Assembly (NCBI GenBank): GCA_964383505.1
Contig: CAYLHB010000026.1
Location: forward strand, 1 to 7,178
Direction: 5' to 3'
Source of the DNA: CAYLHB01 sp964383505
GTDB taxonomy: Bacteria; Patescibacteriota; Minisyncoccia; Phycocordibacterales; UBA12088
DNA length: 7,178 nucleotides
This document shows positions 1-6,565 of this stretch, piece after piece. Under the pieces are notes generated by a model. That model was not told where the DNA came from, did not search any database, and saw only the letters and a list, made by a program, of their open reading frames with translations. The position numbers and the translations under genes are program-made. Every line of letters begins with the position of its first letter. Within the stretch, counting starts at the first letter, position 1.

Positions 1-681
1 AGTGTGAGGGAGTTCACCATATACCCTTCAAGCAAGGAACGAACGGCCTCATACACGAGGTCGTTCTTCCTGTTTGGGAGGAGGCGTAAACGTACAGCCT
101 TCGTGTACTTCTCAACCAGCACCAAGAGTACCCATCTGCCGCACTTCGATACAATGAAGTCGACCTCCCAGTGACCATACGGCCACTCCGCTTCAGGTGG
201 GCGCTCATCTATGGACCTTCGTCCCTGCTCAGAGAGGCAGGTAATTCTTTTGCTTTCTGCCCGATTTCTTATGTACACGGTTCCAGAATAGGAATCGCTC
301 CAAGCCTGAACGATGCGCTATGTACGTGCGAATACTCTTGGGGCTTGCGTAGTCATACGTAGGTCTGTTCTTCAGGCGTGTTGCTATTTGTTCGGGAGAC
401 CAACCCAAGGCAAGGTGTTGCTCCACAAACCGCAAGGTGCACCGATTCAGAGCCACTTTGTTGCAGGTGCGCTTTTTTCGGTATTGCCTCCAGTATGCGC
501 GACGATGCGCTTTCTCCGCAGTATGGCCAGCACGGCCACTGTTACGCTTCACTTCTTCACTAATCGTAGAGACACCACGTCCCAGTACATCTGCGATACG
601 TGTGTACGTATCTCCTGCTTTGAACATCACTTTGATACTGAACCTCTCCTTATCGAGGAGGTGTTGTTGTGTGTTCACCAT
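1..681 (-). pseudogene. IS30-family transposase, frameshifted and cut by the window edge
   Basis: The enzyme would cut and join the ends of its own IS. The first frame runs from ATG at 681 to TGA at 229-231 (150 residues). It shows an IS30 helix-turn-helix (around residues 22-47, with IADVLGRGVSTISEEVKRNS), then HTAEKAHRRA, then GWSPEQIATRLK near residue 93 and a following SIRTYI segment. The catalytic part continues in the +1 frame from about 235 down to the edge, with GRRSIDERPPEAE, HWEVDFIV (first catalytic Asp; the family usually has WEGDT) and VEKYTKAVRLRLL. It ends at NSLT, just where the second catalytic Asp (DNG) would be expected next. Removing one base in the CTCTCT run at 231-236 would join the frames. 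This is probably an inactivating indel. Programmed frameshifting is less likely, since the P-site slip would pair poorly and no upstream Shine-Dalgarno stimulator is seen. A possible -10 (TACAAT, 690-695) leaves only 8 bases before the ATG. Confidence 0.8.
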
Positions 682-700
682 ATCCGGCTATTGTACCGAA
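1..700 (-). mobile_element. IS30-family insertion sequence, partial (5' part only)
   Basis: The element is recognised from its transposase, which has an IS30-type N-terminal helix-turn-helix followed by the start of the DDE catalytic domain. The left edge of the window cuts it, so the 3' end, the second terminal inverted repeat and any target-site duplication are not visible. The transposase-start-side end must lie just beyond 681. The AT-richer stretch around 690-715 is the likely zone, but an inverted repeat cannot be confirmed without its partner. The outer coordinate of 700 is therefore an estimate. The element lies downstream of the PEGA gene and does not interrupt the ribosomal gene string. 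Confidence 0.75.
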
Positions 701-1124
701 TCCTCGTATTTAAAAGTGGGGGTGCGGGGGGCTCCATGGCTGTTCTTATGGCTGTTTTTTGCAGTGTCAGCAATATTAGCTCTGTTTAGCTGGAGGATAG
801 ACCCACTGCCAAACACGTGCCTCTACAATGAGCCCATGGCGTGCGCAATAATCTACAAGGAAGCCGCGGCATACGCAATCCTCTTCAAATGTGCCTCATC
901 GTTTGTGCTTCTTCCCGTGGTGGTGGAGGCGCACACACAAGAGTACGTTTCTGCAGTTGTAACAGTGCCAACACTTATAATGGTAGGTTGTGCAACTGTG
1001 AAGCATTTTCTAGACGCGATACTTGTAACTTGGTAGTTCGTTGCCCCGTTGGTTCCTATGTTCTAAGGGGGCTCGCTGGTTGAGTAGCGAGCACTGTGCT
1101 ATTCATTTTTCATGCGTCGAACCA
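701..1124. other. Intergenic region, no convincing gene
   Basis: This gap of about 420 bases separates the IS from the end of the PEGA gene. Open frames exist on both strands, but none has a family motif, a good start and a ribosome binding site together. The longest plus-strand frame (437-1036) runs antisense through the transposase, so it looks like a shadow. A minus-strand frame at 856-1062 is open for 69 codons but lacks an ATG and opens straight after a stop. The only clear structure is the inverted repeat at 1071-1092. The rest may be decayed sequence next to the IS. Confidence 0.5.
1071..1100. repeat. Inverted repeat / hairpin downstream of the PEGA gene
   Basis: GCTCGCT (1071-1077) and AGCGAGC (1086-1092) form a perfect 7-bp stem around an 8-base loop. 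A second small palindrome, AGCACTGTGCT (1090-1100), overlaps its right arm. The structure lies 33 bases after the PEGA stop codon, where the operon transcript would end. It lacks a T-tract on the minus strand (CCCCCTTAG follows), so it is not a classical intrinsic terminator. It may act in 3'-end stabilisation or be a remnant of a mobile sequence. Confidence 0.45.
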
Positions 1125-2111
1125 CTACAATGTTGTTTGGTTGAATGTGGCACCGTTGTACACAATAAGCTCCTCACCGTCCAGCAAAAATTGAAGATTG
1201 GGGGCTTCGATAATCGTATGCACGTTACGCATTCCACGGACATCTATTTCAACCGCAAATACTCCTTTCTCTGTTGCGACTACAAGCACATCACCTCTGT
1301 TTGGGAAAAACTCGTACTGTAAAAAAGGTTCCGACCAATCAAAGACAAACAATTCCTCACACACCTTGGTACACATGAAAAATGGAGGTGCCTCATCGTA
1401 GCGAACCCACGCGCCAAAGATGTTGCCATCTTTGAGCCATGTTACTATGCCATCCCGCTCTCGCACATTTTCCGCACCTTTAAAGCCGGTTGAAGATGCA
1501 ATCTCTTGAAGCCATTCGGGGTAGCGTGTCTCCTTCACGATGGAGGTGGTGGCGGTACGCACACCTCGTACCGTGACGTAGGTAGTGGTTCCCACTTCCA
1601 CCTCAAACTGTCCAAGGTTTCGTACAAGACGATCTAAAAGCTGAACATGTTCGGTGGTGGTGGCTACCTGTGTGGACGTGGTTCCAACGCCCAAAAGCCC
1701 GGATGGAGATGTGGTGGTAGCGGGTATCGCAGTCCACGCGATTAAGGACGGCACCGGAAGCATGAGCACGCGCACCTCGGTCACCAAGTTCGGCTCGACA
1801 GTGAGTTCTTTGCTCCACGTTTGGTACCCTACTTTCTCGACTCGCACCGTATACAGTTTACGCGGAAAAAGGTTTTGGATAAGGGTGTTTCGAAAGACAG
1901 TACCGCTCTTCTTTACGTAGACACCATTCAAATACACTTCGGTATTGGCAACATCGTTATATATAATCATTCCTCCAGTCGCAATGAGGTCGAGCGCATC
2001 GCCAAAGCGATACCCCTTGCTGTAGCCGATGAGTACAGGTGTTCCCGCAATAAACACTATCCCGAGCAAGACAAGGAGGAGCCATCGCAACTTGTTGGAG
2101 AGCGGTTTCAC
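1125..2111 (-). CDS. Membrane-anchored PEGA-domain protein
   Basis: 328 residues. The chosen start is GTG at 2111-2109, which overlaps the TGA of the upstream glycosyltransferase as GTGA. The same frame stays open upstream, but there it only mirrors the glycosyltransferase. A short basic N-terminus leads into one membrane helix (about residues 10-28, RWLLLVLLGIVFIAG), which suggests an N-in, body-out anchor. A PEGA-like beta domain follows at about 46-118, with TEVYLNGVYV, the LFPRKLYTVRVEKVGYQTW segment and a closing VEPNLVTEVRVLMLP. A Thr/Ser-rich linker (131-153) leads to a beta-rich C-terminal region with short repeats such as GDVLVVATEKGVFAVEID, perhaps part of a propeller-like fold. A CTKVC pair (C247, C251) could form a disulfide. 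PEGA domains are found in cell-surface proteins, and the coupling to a membrane glycosyltransferase fits an envelope role. The exact function is unknown. Confidence 0.85.
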   Translation of the reverse strand: MKPLSNKLRWLLLVLLGIVFIAGTPVLIGYSKGYRFGDALDLIATGGMIIYNDVANTEVYLNGVYVKKSGTVFRNTLIQNLFPRKLYTVRVEKVGYQTWSKELTVEPNLVTEVRVLMLPVPSLIAWTAIPATTTSPSGLLGVGTTSTQVATTTEHVQLLDRLVRNLGQFEVEVGTTTYVTVRGVRTATTSIVKETRYPEWLQEIASSTGFKGAENVRERDGIVTWLKDGNIFGAWVRYDEAPPFFMCTKVCEELFVFDWSEPFLQYEFFPNRGDVLVVATEKGVFAVEIDVRGMRNVHTIIEAPNLQFLLDGEELIVYNGATFNQTTL

Positions 2112-3670
2112 GGTAGCTTGGATGAAGCACGATGTTTGGGGGTAACCCAAAATGCACCCATATAGCGGCCAAACATGAGCCGTGTTTGTGCATGGAGTCC
2201 CGGGAGCGCACCGAATATAATAATACTGAAGGGCACCATGAGCCATTGGAGCGATGCCACGACGTACGCCACACGAGGTCGCTTGAAGTGCTTCGGGACT
2301 GGAGGCATGAAGAAAAACGCGATGTACGCGGCGAGCACAAGACCGAGCATGGCGACAATCATAAGGTTGCGTGTGATGTAGGGGAGATTGTATGAAAGTA
2401 CGGTATCTCGAAACGCATCGCCCCCGAGTATGAGCGGGAGCCACCCAAGGAGTAGGATGATGATAGGACTTGTGGCAAGGCTCCAAAATCCTTCGATCTG
2501 CACGAGCGTGTGGTGAAGAGCAGTGCGCAGTGGAATTTTTTTATTTTTTACAAAACTGAAGAGCATGTAGGGGATATTCTCCACACCCCACATCCAACGG
2601 AGGTGTTGCTTGTAGATGTTCCGAAGTGTTCCTAACAGAGTGGGGGCAAGGTTTGCATCCATGTAGACAGGGTACGCGATGGGTACAACGCGATAGTTGC
2701 CGTCGTGCGCGAAGAACAAGTTCCAAAATATGCGACTATCGTCACTGATAACGTTTTTTTGCCAGTACCCGACCTCGTAAAGTGCTCTGAACGACACCGC
2801 GTGTGAGCTGAACGTGGTGAGTTTTTCCGGGCGTTCCTGCTGTATCATTTGCCAAAACGTGCTTGAAAACGCCGCGACACGCGAAACCGCCGGGGCATCC
2901 CAGATGTTATTGTTGTAGACGGGCACCGGTTGAAATGATGCACGGTGGGGATCCTCTGTCGTGAGGAAATGCCAGGAGAGACACAGGAAGAAGTCCGGCT
3001 CTATTATTGTGTCGATATCGAACGCGGAAACTATGACATCCTCGTACGCAATCTTTTTCGCATCGAGGAGCTGTCTCCTTGCTTCCTCTGCCGCGAACGT
3101 AATATTCGGACCTTTGCCCCGCACCTCTCCCGGTAGCCCATCGGAATGAGAGGTAACCAGAAACCCACCGAAGCGTGCAGAAAACTCACGCGTCATTCGT
3201 GTTCCGATGCCTGCCGCCTTTTCACCCGCACGTGCTTCTGACGCAAGTACAATGAGGATTTTTTGTGAATCGTAGGAAGCGTGTGTGAGCGATTCCAAAC
3301 TGGCGCGCACAATTTCCTCACTCTCATTGTAGTAGGGGAGAAGCACCATGTGGTAGAGATGCTCATACTTGAGGTGCGAGAGGCGTTCGTTCCAATCAAC
3401 CTTCAAACTGTGCCGCATCCTGCGAAAATTGTAGCGCTGGTGGAGCCCTAGGTACACCGTTTTCAGTAGCCAATACAGGTCAAACGCGATGATAAAGTAT
3501 GCGGCCGCAACAGGGGCAAACGCAGAAAGGACCACCACAAGAAGAATTGTTCCCCATGAGATGGCGCCAGGGAGCACTTCAAAGAACCTAAACAGTATGT
3601 AGTCCCACCCACGAAGATCACGTGCGTGCGCGACGTGAAAGTACGGACTCCTTGCATACCCTTCCCTCAT
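2108..3670 (-). CDS. Multi-pass GT2 glycosyltransferase, processive (cellulose-synthase-like) type
   Basis: 520 residues. It is predicted to transfer sugar from a nucleotide-sugar donor on the cytoplasmic face of the membrane, probably building or exporting a surface glycan. Two N-terminal membrane helices (about 36-70) precede the GT-A domain. The domain opens with VLLPYYNESEEIVRASLESL (109-128), carries the metal-binding FDID (DxD, D218/D220), a SDD acidic motif (D310/D311, candidate catalytic base region) and QHLRW (355-359), the QxxRW signature of processive GT2 enzymes. Three or so C-terminal helices follow (about 395-416, 433-455, 468-490). The donor and product cannot be read from the sequence. 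The ATG at 3670 begins only 10 bases after the tRNA-Thr 3' end and has no Shine-Dalgarno, so an alternative start cannot be excluded. The 3' end overlaps the PEGA gene by 4 bases, which implies translational coupling. Confidence 0.88.
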   Translation of the reverse strand: MREGYARSPYFHVAHARDLRGWDYILFRFFEVLPGAISWGTILLVVVLSAFAPVAAAYFIIAFDLYWLLKTVYLGLHQRYNFRRMRHSLKVDWNERLSHLKYEHLYHMVLLPYYNESEEIVRASLESLTHASYDSQKILIVLASEARAGEKAAGIGTRMTREFSARFGGFLVTSHSDGLPGEVRGKGPNITFAAEEARRQLLDAKKIAYEDVIVSAFDIDTIIEPDFFLCLSWHFLTTEDPHRASFQPVPVYNNNIWDAPAVSRVAAFSSTFWQMIQQERPEKLTTFSSHAVSFRALYEVGYWQKNVISDDSRIFWNLFFAHDGNYRVVPIAYPVYMDANLAPTLLGTLRNIYKQHLRWMWGVENIPYMLFSFVKNKKIPLRTALHHTLVQIEGFWSLATSPIIILLLGWLPLILGGDAFRDTVLSYNLPYITRNLMIVAMLGLVLAAYIAFFFMPPVPKHFKRPRVAYVVASLQWLMVPFSIIIFGALPGLHAQTRLMFGRYMGAFWVTPKHRASSKLP

Positions 3671-3680
3671 AATTTCTTTG

Positions 3681-3753
3681 AGCCGGAGGCGAGGCTCGAA
3701 CTCGCGACCTACGGTTTACAAAACCGTTGCTCTACCGACTGAGCTACTCCGGC
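3681..3753 (-). tRNA. tRNA-Thr (anticodon UGU)
   Basis: A complete 73-base cloverleaf can be folded. The acceptor stem is GCCGGAG / CTCCGGC with discriminator T. The D arm is GCTC-AGTCGGTA-GAGC. The anticodon arm is ACGGT-TTTGTAA-ACCGT, giving anticodon TGT, which reads ACA Thr codons. The variable loop is AGGTC, and the T arm is GCGAG-TTCGAGC-CTCGC. The 3' CCA is not encoded (CAA follows), so a CCA-adding enzyme is needed. The gene is embedded in the operon: its first 10 bases are also the last codons and the stop of the upstream ORF, and the glycosyltransferase ATG follows after 10 bases. Confidence 0.97.
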
Positions 3754-4148
3754 ACACCCCTATCCTCCCCCGCGTCGCGCATAGCTGATTTCCTGTCTAC
3801 CTGTGTTGCTGAAAACAACAACTTCCTCACATTCTTATCTGACAGCGAACGTCGCTTTGCTCGCACGCGCACCACCCAATGCGTTAGGGTACCCTCAAGT
3901 GAGCGCAACAAGAGAAGCAGTAATACTGAAATACCGTGTACACTTTTCAATACCACATCATGTGACACTGATCGTACTGCAACAGAGGACCACGTCTCGA
4001 TCAGACGCCCCGACTTGAGTATGAGTTTATCAAGATGTCTACGCACAGGCACGACGTACACTGTGCCAGCACTCCGTTCAAGTGCTTTTAAGGCCAGTAA
4101 CCCCGCCAAGAGGATACCCGACGTACCAAACAGAATTGCAGCCCACAT
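3744..4148 (-). CDS. Small basic membrane protein of unknown function, downstream of tsf
   Basis: 134 residues, not recognised as a named family. The ATG lies 2 bases after the tsf stop codon, so translation is probably coupled to EF-Ts. An N-terminal hydrophobic helix (residues 2-20, WAAILFGTSGILLAGLLAL) looks like a membrane anchor. A second hydrophobic run (SVLLLLLL, about 74-81) may be a second helix or membrane-associated. The C-terminal third is basic and polar (VRVRAKRRSLSDKNVRKLL). The final codons GTG-CCG-GAG-TAG run into the tRNA-Thr gene, and the TAG is bases 8-10 of the tRNA. RNase P cleavage of the tRNA would leave this mRNA without its stop codon. The tight link to tsf, the start position and the hydrophobic N-terminus favour a real gene, but the antisense frame is also open. 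Confidence 0.65.
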   Translation of the reverse strand: MWAAILFGTSGILLAGLLALKALERSAGTVYVVPVRRHLDKLILKSGRLIETWSSVAVRSVSHDVVLKSVHGISVLLLLLLRSLEGTLTHWVVRVRAKRRSLSDKNVRKLLFSATQVDRKSAMRDAGEDRGVPE

Positions 4149-4150
4149 GG

Positions 4151-4735
4151 TTAGCGTGTACTGAAACGAGCGAACTCGGCTATTTCCACACGCTCACCAA
4201 ACTTCTGCACCGCAGAGTCAATCAAGTCTTTTATGGAACGCGAGGGGTCTTTAATGAACTCTTGCTCAATCAACACCTTTTCCTTCAGGTAGCTGGCCAT
4301 CTTTCCCTCAACAATCGATGCGCGCATAGCTTCTGGCTTGCTCTTTGCTTCTTCTTCAAAAAGCTCACGAGCTTTTGCCACATCTTCCTCCTTCACCTGC
4401 TCCCGAGTGGTAAACTGTGGCTGTGCGGCGGCTACGTGCATCGCAATATCGTGCGCGAGCGCCTCAAACTCCGGATTCTTTGCGACAAAGTCGGTTTCGC
4501 ACGCGAGCGCGACCATCGCCCCAATATCTTTGCTACTGTGTACGTAGGCGGCAACTGTGCCGGCACCAAGCGAGCGACCTGCCTTCTTCTCCGCGGCCGC
4601 GCTTGACTTCTTTCTAAGCACGATAAGCGCCTTTTCCATATCCCCCTGCACCTCCTCAAGTGCCTTCTTACAGTCCATGACGGACAAACCGGTACGCTCC
4701 CGCAAATCCTTTATGAGTTCGGTGGTGATAACCAT
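4151..4735 (-). CDS. tsf: Translation elongation factor Ts (short form)
   Basis: EF-Ts is the cytoplasmic guanine-nucleotide exchange factor that recycles EF-Tu-GDP to EF-Tu-GTP. At 194 residues it is the short type, close to the roughly 196-residue Thermus protein and much shorter than the 283-residue E. coli one. The N-terminal UBA-like domain (about 1-54) has RTGLSVMDCKKALEE. The core exchange motif TDFVAKN is present at 81-87 and contains the conserved Asp-Phe pair that acts on EF-Tu. A helical segment follows (about 113-150, with EEDVAKARELFEEEA), and a conserved C-terminal stretch includes EKVLIEQEFIKDPSRSIKDL. The second half of the long-form core is missing, as in other short members, which may need to dimerise. 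It lies 39 bases after rpsB, the classical rpsB-tsf pairing. No Shine-Dalgarno is visible before the ATG. The usual pyrH-frr partners do not follow. Confidence 0.97.
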   Translation of the reverse strand: MVITTELIKDLRERTGLSVMDCKKALEEVQGDMEKALIVLRKKSSAAAEKKAGRSLGAGTVAAYVHSSKDIGAMVALACETDFVAKNPEFEALAHDIAMHVAAAQPQFTTREQVKEEDVAKARELFEEEAKSKPEAMRASIVEGKMASYLKEKVLIEQEFIKDPSRSIKDLIDSAVQKFGERVEIAEFARFSTR

Positions 4736-4760
4736 GCGTGAATAGTACCGCGTAATCGGT

Positions 4761-4774
4761 GCGCTGTGAAGCGC
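4761..4774 (-). promoter_or_regulatory. Small hairpin between rpsB and tsf
   Basis: Immediately after the rpsB TAA the transcript can form a 5-bp stem, GCGCT / AGCGC, around a 4-base loop. No T-tract follows, so it is not an intrinsic terminator. It could be a processing site or an attenuating structure that sets the rpsB:tsf ratio, or it may be chance. Confidence 0.3.
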
Positions 4775-5512
4775 TTACGCTTTCTCAACCGTGCGTACAG
4801 GCGCTTCCGCAAGACCCTCTCGGTACGCGCGCGCAACCTCCTCTACGTAGAACGCAATGGACTTTGATGCGGCATCGTTGCCCGGAATGGGGTACGTGAT
4901 CTGTGTAATGTCGCAATCGCTGTTGGCGAGTGCCACGGTGGGGAGCTTACGTGCGTGCGCTTCACGAATAGCGGTGTACTCGCGCTTCGGGTCAACAACA
5001 AACAGCGCATCGGGTGTTCGCCCTTCGAGGGAGGTGAGGCCTCCGTACATGAGCTCAAGCTTAGCGATTTCCCTGTCAATCTTTAATCGTTCAAGTTTGG
5101 TGTACTTCGAGAGGTCGCCGCGCTCACGTTGTTCTTTAAGCTCCTCGAGCAACTTGATGCGACGTGCAATCTCGCTCCAATTGGTGAGTGTGCCCCCTAT
5201 CCATCTTCCCGCCACATAGGGCAAACCCAATGTGTCAGCGGCAAGTCGAATCGGCTTGTGGCTCTCTGGCTTGCCACCCACAAAGAGGAGCACCTTGCGC
5301 TCACGACCAAGCGTGCGCACGAACTCCAAAGCGCGCGCGAGCAGGTCGCTTGTTTTCTCAAGATCAAAAATCTCCACTTTGTTCTTATGTCCGAAAATGA
5401 GATCTTTTGTGCTGGGGTGTCTCCTACTCTTTGCGTAACCGAAATGAGCGCCCGCATGGAACATGCGCTCGACTGTGTCGTTTTTCGCTACATCTATGGT
5501 CGTGATTGTCAT
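4775..5512 (-). CDS. rpsB: 30S ribosomal protein S2
   Basis: S2 is a late-assembling small-subunit protein that binds between the head and body of the 30S and helps dock S1 where S1 exists. At 245 residues it is near the usual length (E. coli 241). Family landmarks run in order: MFHAGAHFGY near the N-terminus, IFDLEKT, FVGGKPES (most relatives have VGTK), VAGRWIGGTLTNW, the coiled-coil insertion segment around LEELKEQRERGDL, PDALFVVDPKREYTAIREA, and ITYPIPGNDAASKSI. The C-terminal tail is short. ATG at 5512 fits the family N-terminus. No Shine-Dalgarno precedes it. The 44-base gap after prfA contains alternative pairings (see the leader entry). Confidence 0.98.
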   Translation of the reverse strand: MTITTIDVAKNDTVERMFHAGAHFGYAKSRRHPSTKDLIFGHKNKVEIFDLEKTSDLLARALEFVRTLGRERKVLLFVGGKPESHKPIRLAADTLGLPYVAGRWIGGTLTNWSEIARRIKLLEELKEQRERGDLSKYTKLERLKIDREIAKLELMYGGLTSLEGRTPDALFVVDPKREYTAIREAHARKLPTVALANSDCDITQITYPIPGNDAASKSIAFYVEEVARAYREGLAEAPVRTVEKA

Positions 5513-5556
5513 ACGTTACGGAAGTATACGGAGTTTCCCGTAAATGTCAAAGCACA
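5513..5556 (-). promoter_or_regulatory. rpsB leader with two mutually exclusive hairpins
   Basis: On the minus-strand RNA, TTACGG (5543-5538) can pair with CCGTA at 5531-5527 (5 bp, 6-base loop) or with CCGTAA at 5521-5516 (6 bp). The second pairing ends 3 bases before the rpsB ATG and would bury the initiation region, while the first leaves it free. rpsB-tsf leaders are known S2 autoregulatory targets in other bacteria. A switch here is inference. The repeats are short and could be coincidental. Confidence 0.3.
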
Positions 5557-6522
5557 CTACTCGTTGTCTGTGGCGCCGTGCTCCGCGTGGTTGAGTGCCT
5601 CAAGAATCGGCCCAATGGCGCCCCCGAGTATGCTCTCTATGTTGTGCCAACTCTCTTTAATGCGGTGGTCGGTGACTCTGTCTTGTGGCACATTGTAGGT
5701 GCGTATTTTTTCGCTACGATCACCTGTGCCAATCTGATTTTTTCTCGTATCGGCGTACTTTTTCGCCTCTTCTTCCTCACGCAGCGCCTCGAGCTTAGCG
5801 GTGAGCATCATGAGTGCCTTCTCGCGGTTGGCCTGCTGTGAGCGCTCGCTCGTACACCGCACATCGAGGCCGGTCGGGCGATGGATGAGGCGCACGGCGG
5901 TTTCCACCTTGTTCACATTCTGCCCCCCCGCACCTCCCGAGCGCGAAAACTCCATGTCGAGTTCGGAGGGGTCGATAACGGTCGTTACCTTCTTGCGCAT
6001 GGGGAGAATCGCAACGGAGGCGGTGGAGGTGTGTATGCGACCCATCTTTTCCGTTGCGGGGATACGCTGGACCCGATGCACCCCTGTTTCGAATCGGAGC
6101 TGTTTGTACACACCCGTCCCACGGAACTCAAACGCCGCCTCCTTGTACCCCCCAAGGTCGCTCTCGCTCTCCGAGAGTGTGCGGACGTTCCAGCCCTGCG
6201 TTTGTGCGTACGTGCGGTACATGGATGCGAGCGTCTCGGCGAAAAGCGCGGCCTCTTCGCCACCCGCACCTGCGCGCACCTCGAGAATCACCTCATTGGG
6301 GAACTCCTCAAGCGCACCCTCCTCTTTGAGAATGGCATCCATCTGCTCAATGATAGCCTGTTGCTGTGCGACGAGTGACGCCACTTCCTCCTCCGCGAGC
6401 TCTCCCATGGCAGGGTCGCTTGCCGCTATCTCACGCACGCGCTCAAGCTCGAGTGCGAGACGCTCCACTTCTCCGGCGAGGTACGCCGTTTTTTGATTAT
6501 CCTTATATTTTGCGATATCCAT
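5557..6522 (-). CDS. prfA: Peptide chain release factor 1 (RF1), shortened N-terminus
   Basis: RF1 recognises UAA and UAG in the ribosomal A site and triggers peptide release. The product has 321 residues against 360 in E. coli. The stop-codon reading motif PAT (155-157, in HRVQRIPATEKMGRIHTS) assigns it to RF1; RF2 would have SPF. The catalytic GGQ (199-201, in SGGAGGQNVNK) and the C-terminal GTGDRSEKIRTYNVPQ and RVTDHRI blocks are intact. The deficit lies in the N-terminal domain 1 helical hairpin, roughly 40 residues shorter than E. coli. The frame continues 5' of the ATG at 6522, but I found no ATG, GTG or TTG between it and rpmE. It follows rpmE by 43 bases. The GGQ methyltransferase gene prmC, often next to prfA, is not present here. 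No Shine-Dalgarno is visible. Confidence 0.97.
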   Translation of the reverse strand: MDIAKYKDNQKTAYLAGEVERLALELERVREIAASDPAMGELAEEEVASLVAQQQAIIEQMDAILKEEGALEEFPNEVILEVRAGAGGEEAALFAETLASMYRTYAQTQGWNVRTLSESESDLGGYKEAAFEFRGTGVYKQLRFETGVHRVQRIPATEKMGRIHTSTASVAILPMRKKVTTVIDPSELDMEFSRSGGAGGQNVNKVETAVRLIHRPTGLDVRCTSERSQQANREKALMMLTAKLEALREEEEAKKYADTRKNQIGTGDRSEKIRTYNVPQDRVTDHRIKESWHNIESILGGAIGPILEALNHAEHGATDNE

Positions 6523-6565
6523 ATCGCGCTCGCGTGGTGCGCATACCGTTCTCGTACGAAGAGCG

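Noticed and set aside
229..236. Programmed +1 frameshift like prfB
   Set aside because: The CTC TGA context is suggestive, but slippage to UCU pairs poorly, no stimulatory Shine-Dalgarno is visible, and the IS30 family normally uses one frame. It is kept only as a finding to check.
437..1036. Plus-strand 199-codon open frame
   Set aside because: Its first half is antisense to the clear IS30 transposase and it shows no domain, ribosome binding site or family motif.
841..1083. Plus-strand cysteine-rich frame (80 residues)
   Set aside because: The cysteines come from TG-rich sequence and no spacing pattern repeats. There is no Shine-Dalgarno, and the competing frames on both strands are equally open.
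2112..2486. Upstream extension of the PEGA frame to an ATG at 2486
   Set aside because: The extension lies wholly inside the glycosyltransferase gene and reads as His/Cys/Arg-rich shadow sequence. The GTG at 2111 with a GTGA overlap just before the membrane helix is the better start.
3727..4164. Plus-strand 145-codon frame opposite the small membrane protein
   Set aside because: It starts inside the tRNA complement and looks polar and low in motifs. The minus-strand frame has operon context, a start coupled to tsf and a membrane helix.
5801..6496. Plus-strand 231-codon Ser/Arg-rich frame
   Set aside because: It is the antisense shadow of prfA. Such long shadows are expected opposite a gene with this codon bias.
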